This document shows positions 59,625 to 64,000 of a stretch of DNA of 64,000 nt, piece by piece; positions within the stretch are counted from its first letter, which is position 1, and the number at the start of each line of letters is the position of its first letter. The stretch lies in assembly GCA_027306505.1 (NCBI GenBank), contig DAHUZP010000018.1:85934-149933 (forward strand), given 5' to 3'. The position numbers and the translations under genes are program-made. The stretch is from Thermoplasmata archaeon (GTDB lineage Archaea; Thermoplasmatota; Thermoplasmata; Lutacidiplasmatales; UBA184). Below the pieces are notes generated by a model. It saw only the letters and a list, made by a program, of their open reading frames with translations. It ran no database searches and had not been told where the DNA came from.

Positions 59625-61327
59625 GGTGGGGTCACCCCGGAGGAGAAGGGCCCCATCGCGAGCACCGGGAGGAAGAGCAGGCCGCTCACGACCAGCACGA
59701 AGACGATGAAGTAGGCCGTGAAGGTCGCGGACTGGGTCTTGAGGGTTCCCGGTCCAGGGGGCATGATCCGCTCCCGCGCGAGCGCCCCGCCCACGGCGAG
59801 CATCGCCAGGATCGGGAGGAAGCGGCCGACCAGCATGATGATCGCTCCGACGACGTTGAAGTACGGCGTCGCGTCGCCGGCCCCGAGCGGGAAGCCCATG
59901 CCGCTGCCGTTGTTCGCGGACTCGCTCGCGAACTCGTAGAGCACCTGGGTGAACCCTTGGGAGCCGGAGCCGGCCCCGGTCGCCTGGGCGAGGAGGCCCG
60001 GCCAAGCGGCGGTGATCGCAAGCGGGATCAGGATCGCGAAGGGGTGGGAGAGGAGCGTCACCGCGGCCCACTTCATCGTGCTACGGCCGACCTTCTTCCC
60101 GAGGTACTCGGGGGTGCGTCCGACCATGAGGCCCCCCACGAAGATCGCGAGGAGGACGTTCACCAGCAACATGCCGAAGCCGGTGCCGACACCGCCGGGG
60201 GCATCCTGGAGGAACATCCCCCAGAGGAGGACCAGCTGCGCTCCCGGGGTCAGGGACTGGAGGGCCATGGAGGTGGCCCCGACGTTCGCGTAGATGCTCG
60301 TGACCTGGAAGAGGCTCGTCTCCCCCAGGGTGAAGCGGGACTCCCCCCCCATCACCGCATAGCCGGAGGCCTGGCTAACGGGAAGGCCGTTCAGCGCGGG
60401 GTTCGCGATCTCGAAGACGAAGAATAGCCCGAGCGCGACCACGAAGATCGCCAGGACTGCCGCGATGAGCGGCTGCGCCTCCTTCGGGCGCCGCACCATC
60501 TCCCCGAACATGAAGGGGGTCGTGAACGGGATAAGCATCATGATCACCACCGCCACGTCGTTGGTGAGCGCGGTCGGGTTCTGGAGCGGCTGGCCGAAGT
60601 TGGAGGCGAAGAACCCGCCGCCGTTCGTGCCCAGCAGCTCGATGCCTCCCCAGGAGGCGAGGGGACCGGCCGGCACCGCCTCCACCGTGCCGTTGAGGAG
60701 GGAGACCGACGTGCTCTGGGAGAGGGTCTGCTCCACCCCCAGCAGCAGGAAGACCAGGGCCGCGACCAGCGCAAGAGGGACGAAGACCCGCGTCGCGGCC
60801 CGGGTCGCGTCCACCCAGAAGTTCCCGATCGTGCCGTCCCGTCGGACGAAACCCCGGATGAAGGCGACGATGACGGAGAGGCCCGTGACGGCAGAGAGGA
60901 ACATCAGCATCTCCAGCCCCGCCAGCGCGGAGAGCAGCGAGAGCTGCGTCTCTCCCGCGTAGTGCTGGAAGTCCGTGTTCGTCGTGAAGGAGGCGGAAGT
61001 GTGCAGCGCGAGGTCCCAGCTCATCCCGGGGGCTCCCCACGCGTTGAGCGGAAGGCCCCCCTGCATGATCAGCAGGGCGAAGACGAAGACCATCGCGAGG
61101 CCGTTCAGCAGGATCAGCGAGACCGCGTACTCCTTCCAGCCCATGGAGCTGCGCGGGTTGGTCCCCAGCAGCCGGAAGAGGCCGCGCTCGAAGGGCCCCA
61201 GGAGGGTGTCGAGGAGCGTCGGCCGGCCCATGAAGACGCGGGCCATGTAGGGGCCGAGCCAGCGGGCGAGGACCAACCCTACCGCGAGAGTGAGGCCCAC
61301 GTCCCAAACGGAGTAGATCGAGGACAA
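59621..61327 (-). CDS. kdpA: Potassium-transporting ATPase subunit KdpA
   Basis: The protein has 568 residues and ten predicted helices with four pseudo-repeat selectivity loops: TSASFTTNTDFQHYAGE, ELLGTNGGGFFASN, NVGATSMALQSLTPG and SESANNGSGMGF. It is the high-affinity K+ channel-like subunit of KdpFABC. ATG 61327 is 28 bp after kdpF. Lengths and loops match bacterial KdpA, so the operon may have been acquired by transfer, as in other archaea. Confidence 0.95.
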   Translation of the reverse strand: MSSIYSVWDVGLTLAVGLVLARWLGPYMARVFMGRPTLLDTLLGPFERGLFRLLGTNPRSSMGWKEYAVSLILLNGLAMVFVFALLIMQGGLPLNAWGAPGMSWDLALHTSASFTTNTDFQHYAGETQLSLLSALAGLEMLMFLSAVTGLSVIVAFIRGFVRRDGTIGNFWVDATRAATRVFVPLALVAALVFLLLGVEQTLSQSTSVSLLNGTVEAVPAGPLASWGGIELLGTNGGGFFASNFGQPLQNPTALTNDVAVVIMMLIPFTTPFMFGEMVRRPKEAQPLIAAVLAIFVVALGLFFVFEIANPALNGLPVSQASGYAVMGGESRFTLGETSLFQVTSIYANVGATSMALQSLTPGAQLVLLWGMFLQDAPGGVGTGFGMLLVNVLLAIFVGGLMVGRTPEYLGKKVGRSTMKWAAVTLLSHPFAILIPLAITAAWPGLLAQATGAGSGSQGFTQVLYEFASESANNGSGMGFPLGAGDATPYFNVVGAIIMLVGRFLPILAMLAVGGALARERIMPPGPGTLKTQSATFTAYFIVFVLVVSGLLFLPVLAMGPFSSGVTPP

Positions 61328-61355
61328 GGCCTACCTTCCAGGTTTCGCGGGTCGA

Positions 61356-61466
61356 TCAGATGCGCTCGGGGCGGACCATCGCGTAGAGCAGGTAGAGGAC
61401 CAGGCCGATGCTGACGACGGTGAAACAGGCGAGCCCTAGGTTCTGGAGGACCGCGCCGCCGTCCAC
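61356..61466 (-). CDS. kdpF: KdpF-like small subunit
   Basis: This 36-residue frame starts at GTG 61466 and ends just before kdpA. It is one membrane helix (LACFTVVSIGLVLYLLYAMV) ending RPERI, the KdpF signature (LYxLLRPE). KdpF stabilises the Kdp complex and is often missed because of its size. GGGTAGGGA lies about 5 nt upstream, and a CTTATG patch near 61504-61510 on the minus strand could be the operon TATA element. Confidence 0.85.
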   Translation of the reverse strand: MDGGAVLQNLGLACFTVVSIGLVLYLLYAMVRPERI

Positions 61467-61586
61467 GATGGTCCCTACCCGGGTCGCGGAGCCAGGTGTC
61501 GCTTCATAAGGGTGTCGTCCGCTCTCGAGGGGAAGCCCGCCCGACAGGAAATGTGTAAACGAACGGCCCGGCCGCTCGAGGAGGGC

Positions 61587-62036
61587 TCAGCCCTGGGCGG
61601 GTTCCGGGGGACGCTCGAACCGGGCCTTCAGGATCGCGTCCCGGAGCTCCGAGGGCTTCGCCGGGGCGGCGACCTGGGTGTCCGCGCCCAGGCGCGAGTC
61701 GGTGGTGGAAGGGGAATCGCCCGGGCTCTCTGAGCCGAACGTGACCGCGACGACCCTTCCCCCGGGCAGGGTCCGGCGGGTCTCCTCGATGGTCCTTCGC
61801 CAGATCTCGGGTGGCCCGCTCAAGCAGAGCACGACGACCCCCGTCGCATGCTCGTGGCGGTCCTTCGCGGAGAACTCCCTCGGCTTGGAGGCCTCGGCGT
61901 CCGCTTGGACCCCCTCCGCCGCCATGGACTCCCGCACGAGGAAGCGGATCATGGGGTCCTCCCCTACCAGGAGAGCGCGCAGGCGGGGGGATACCTCGGG
62001 CACGCTAGGGGTGACCGGCGGCCGATACATATGCAT
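61587..62036 (-). CDS. Degenerate receiver-domain protein upstream of kdp
   Basis: The protein has 149 residues with a receiver-like fold: RLRALLVGEDPMIRFLVRESMAAEG keeps the acidic pair (ED), GVVVLCLSGPP lies where the phospho-acceptor Asp should be but has none, VVAVTFGSES stands at the Thr/Ser position and AAPAKPSELRDAILKA keeps the Lys-Pro. It is therefore a pseudo-receiver that cannot be phosphorylated in the usual way. ATG 62036 or ATG 62030 may start it. It precedes kdpF by 120 bp on the same strand and may regulate the pump in place of KdpE; this is inference. Confidence 0.65.
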   Translation of the reverse strand: MHMYRPPVTPSVPEVSPRLRALLVGEDPMIRFLVRESMAAEGVQADAEASKPREFSAKDRHEHATGVVVLCLSGPPEIWRRTIEETRRTLPGGRVVAVTFGSESPGDSPSTTDSRLGADTQVAAPAKPSELRDAILKARFERPPEPAQG

Positions 62037-62129
62037 GCCGACGTATCGGGGTCGAACTCCCCTCTTCCGTGTCGGTCGGGCCGTGCCATGGGCCCAGCAC
62101 CCGCCTTCGCGGGTCCAGGGGAAGGTTTT

Positions 62130-62136
62130 GATATAC
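62130..62136 (+). promoter_or_regulatory. TATA box of the aIF1 gene
   Basis: GATATAC lies about 28 nt before the GTG at 62161, with a run of T just upstream. The spacing predicts a leaderless aIF1 transcript. Confidence 0.7.
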
Positions 62137-62160
62137 CGACCCCCATTGACCATTGACGCT

Positions 62161-62439
62161 GTGCAAGAGTATGACCCCCTAAGGGAAGTCACCCAAGAAC
62201 TCGACCGAGAGGAAGCCGTCCTGACCGTTCGCGTGGAACGGCGTCGGTACAACAAGCCCACCACCGTCATCTCGGGCTTCCCCAAGGACGCGGACCTTCA
62301 TTCCATCGCGAAGCAGCTCAAGACCGCTCTCGCCACGGGCGGCACCGGCAAGGACGGCGAGATCGTCCTCCTGGGCGACCACGGCCGAAGGGCGAAGGAG
62401 AAGCTCGCGACCCTCGGCTACCACGTGGCCGACGCGTAG
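62161..62439 (+). CDS. Translation initiation factor aIF1 (SUI1 family)
   Basis: The protein has 92 residues: LTVRVERRRYNKPTTVISGF, then LHSIAKQLKTALATGGTGKDGEIVLLGDHGRRAKEKLATLGYHV, the SUI1 signature (CGGxxK is ATGGTGKDG here). aIF1 binds the 30S subunit and checks start-codon choice. GTG 62161 is set by the TATA element at 62130; the frame is open far upstream but without coding character. Confidence 0.92.
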   Translation: MQEYDPLREVTQELDREEAVLTVRVERRRYNKPTTVISGFPKDADLHSIAKQLKTALATGGTGKDGEIVLLGDHGRRAKEKLATLGYHVADA

Positions 62440-62497
62440 GGCCCGTCCGGTCGCGTTGGCGACCCTTCGGAGGAGGAAGGGGCCCCACCCCCCGCTC

Positions 62498-62851
62498 ATG
62501 GCGCACATGGAGGACCAGGGGCGCGAGAGCGCGGAGGATGCCCTCCTCCTGTCGGAGGGCGACCCCCTGCTGGAGCGGGCGGTGCAGCTCTACCTGGAGC
62601 TCCGCCTTCTGAAGCGTCCCCCCGAGAGCGCCCCGGGCGCGGAGCGGAAGGCGCTCCGATGGGTCGAGGAGGAGGCGAGAAGCCTCGGTCGAGAGGTCGA
62701 CCCCTCCTGGCCCTCGTGGCTCGCCCGCGCCTTCCTCGACGTGGAGGGAGACGTGGCCGAGGCCCAGGTCCGACGGCGGCAGGCGAGGCGAAGGCCCTCC
62801 CGAGGGGGACCGCTCGCGCTCCCGGAGCGTCAGGGCCCCGGTGGGCCCTAA
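62498..62851 (+). CDS. Small helical unknown protein
   Basis: The protein has 117 residues from ATG 62498 (a TTG 42 bp upstream is possible). It is mostly helical and charged (EDALLLSEGDPLLERAVQLYLELRLLKRPP, ERKALRWVEEEARSLGREVD, WLARAFLDVEGDVAEAQVRRRQARRR). No family recognised. It follows aIF1 by 58 bp and may share its transcript. Confidence 0.5.
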   Translation: MAHMEDQGRESAEDALLLSEGDPLLERAVQLYLELRLLKRPPESAPGAERKALRWVEEEARSLGREVDPSWPSWLARAFLDVEGDVAEAQVRRRQARRRPSRGGPLALPERQGPGGP

Positions 62852-62865
62852 CTCACCCCCCTCCC

Positions 62866-63720
62866 CTAGCTCGACACCCAGGTCGCGCTGAAGGCCGTGT
62901 ACGGGCTCGTGACCGCGCTCGTGGTCGCCTTCACCGTCCCGCTGCTGGACATGGTGATCTGAGCGGTCTGCCAGGCGGAGCCCACGATGGACCCGGAGAC
63001 CCCGTTCAGCGTCACGGCGCAGTTCGAGAAGTGGACGGTCCCGAAGTCCGCGAGCGGAAGGATGCCTCCCCCGGAAGGGGCCTCGTCGATCCACTCCGCG
63101 CTGGAGCGGTCCGCGTGCTTGAGCATCTTCGTGGTCTGGAAGGTCTGTCCGGAGGTGACGTCCGTGAGCGTGAGCACGAAGTTCCCGGAGCCCTGGTAGT
63201 GGACCTCCGCCGAGATGGTGTCACCCGGCAGGATGGTGAGCGCGATGTTGACCGAGGACTTGGGGTACATCTCGTACCAGGCGTAATAGGTCGGCGTCCC
63301 GGAGTGGCAGTCCGAGTCCGTCCCGGTCTGCTCCACCGTGCCGCTCGAGTAGCCGTCGATGCCCACCCAGAACGAGGAGTAGGCCGTCTCCCCGGCGGTG
63401 CAGGTGACCGAGGGCTCGGTCCAGGTGCCCTTCACGTCCGAGACGACCCCGGAGGCGGGAGAGTTGAGGCAGGTCTCGACCGCGTAGCCACCCCAGTTCG
63501 AGCTCGTGGTCGGGGTCACGGTCCCGCCGCCGGTGCAGGAGCCGCCGCCCTTGTGGGACTTCCCATCCGCGAAGCCGGTCGCGGGGGTCGTCTCTCGGAG
63601 GATCGGGGTGAGCGAGGGTCCGCTCGAGGGCAGGACCATGCAGACCGCGAGGCCGGTGACGAGGACGCCCAAGGCGAGAGCGGCGAAGGTCGAAGATCGG
63701 TGGGAGACCGGACCGAACAT
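62866..63720 (-). CDS. Secreted glutamic peptidase, family G1 (eqolisin)
   Basis: The protein has 284 residues. A signal peptide (FAALALGVLVTGLAVCMVLP) and a short pro-region with GKSHKGGGSCTGGG lead to the G1 domain: SNWGGYAV, GTWTEPSV, SSFWVGIDGYSSGTVEQTGTDSDC with catalytic Gln131, TYYAWYEMYP, ISAEVHYQGSGNFVLTLTD, SAEWIDEAPS with the catalytic Glu (209-213), and FGTVHFSNC. G1 peptidases work at low pH and are pepstatin-insensitive. A TATA element lies about 24 nt before ATG 63720. The enzyme is probably secreted and digests external protein. Confidence 0.88.
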   Translation of the reverse strand: MFGPVSHRSSTFAALALGVLVTGLAVCMVLPSSGPSLTPILRETTPATGFADGKSHKGGGSCTGGGTVTPTTSSNWGGYAVETCLNSPASGVVSDVKGTWTEPSVTCTAGETAYSSFWVGIDGYSSGTVEQTGTDSDCHSGTPTYYAWYEMYPKSSVNIALTILPGDTISAEVHYQGSGNFVLTLTDVTSGQTFQTTKMLKHADRSSAEWIDEAPSGGGILPLADFGTVHFSNCAVTLNGVSGSIVGSAWQTAQITMSSSGTVKATTSAVTSPYTAFSATWVSS

Positions 63721-63740
63721 GGTCCTCCCGATGGGAACCC

Positions 63741-63747
63741 GTGTATA
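63741..63747 (-). promoter_or_regulatory. TATA box of the G1 peptidase gene
   Basis: CTATACA on the minus strand is centred about 24 nt before ATG 63720, predicting a start of transcription at or just before the start codon. Confidence 0.6.
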
Positions 63748-63856
63748 GACCTTCCTCTTCGAACGAGAGTTTGGGACAGAACCTCCCGGTGGGGTGTCCT
63801 GATGGTCAGCCGGCCATAGGGGCGAAGGACGTGAACGTCGTGTCCCGCTCCAGCCA

Positions 63857-64000
63857 TCACGGGTAGCAGAGGCGCCGAAGGTTCCTCACGACACCCCTGA
63901 GCATCGCCTCCGTCTCCTTCCCAGGAGGGAGCCGTTTGCGGATCTTTCCCGGGTTCCGAGCTTCTCTCGACCACCAGGTGGCCTCCACCCGCACTCGCTG
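63857..64000 (-). CDS. Truncated gene at the right edge, possible transposase C-terminus
   Basis: A minus-strand frame enters at the right edge and runs 47 residues to TGA. The visible end (TWWSREARNPGKIRKRLPPG, ETEAMLRGVVRNLRRLCYP) is basic, and its last helix ending in an N-L-x-x-L pattern resembles the C-terminus of DDE transposases. The frame may equally be chance. The bases 63748-63856 show no feature. Confidence 0.3.
   Translation of the reverse strand, partial: QRVRVEATWWSREARNPGKIRKRLPPGKETEAMLRGVVRNLRRLCYP

Noticed and set aside
57498..60071. A longer KdpB starting inside kdpA
   Set aside because: The extra 149 residues are low complexity and overlap kdpA; the GTGA overlap at 59621-59624 gives a normal KdpB length.

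Overview
The window is a high-GC stretch of chromosome from an archaeon, most likely a member of the Thermoplasmatota. The informational genes are archaeal: threonyl-tRNA synthetase with the archaeal N-terminal editing domain, aIF1/SUI1, diphthine synthase, a stand-alone GMP-synthase glutaminase subunit, a Tes-type radical SAM protein for tetraether lipids, and a thiolase plus DUF35 pair. Many genes have a TATA-like element 24-30 nt upstream of the start codon and so look leaderless. The lineage is inferred from gene content only. No rRNA, tRNA or CRISPR array was recognised.

Layout. 1-7.2 kb: end of a DUF167 protein, then a minus-strand cluster of an SPFH (flotillin-like) membrane protein, a P-loop GTPase, a GAP1-like protein and a second GTPase paralogue with a broken P-loop, divergent from a large unknown protein; an HxlR regulator follows. 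This cluster resembles bacterial 'double-GTPase/GAP1' systems and is the most interesting region. 7.3-11.8 kb: a LigB-like protein and a tungstate/molybdate ABC transporter (binding protein, permease, ATPase) ending in its own ModE-like regulator, with a 7-bp inverted repeat in front of the first transporter gene. 12-19 kb: VIT1-type metal transporter, methyltransferase, a zinc-finger protein with 14 His-rich heptads, a RibD-type reductase, Hsp20, a broken cyclase-like gene and a VOC protein.

19-34 kb: an ABC-2 exporter (two permeases and one ATPase), an MTHFR-like protein, thrS, a secreted SGNH esterase, an orphan DNA methyltransferase, an IS630 transposase relic, a STAND/TPR ATPase, a HAD phosphatase and a SWIM protein. 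34-43 kb: a 1125-residue surface protein with Ig-like and FN3 domains, a membrane protein, the Tes enzyme, and a run of small or membrane proteins including two tandem paralogues.

43-56 kb: M61/PDZ peptidase, GNAT, DUF35 fusion plus thiolase, UbiX, small membrane proteins, the GuaA glutaminase subunit, a large unknown protein, dph5 and a polytopic zinc-ribbon protein. 55.8-62 kb: a complete kdpFABC potassium pump operon with a tandem UspA gene downstream and a degenerate receiver protein upstream. 62-64 kb: aIF1, a small unknown gene, a secreted glutamic (G1) peptidase and a truncated gene at the right edge. The secreted G1 peptidase, the Kdp pump, tetraether lipid synthesis and Ig-rich surface proteins together fit a free-living, possibly acid-exposed archaeon, but that ecology is inference.
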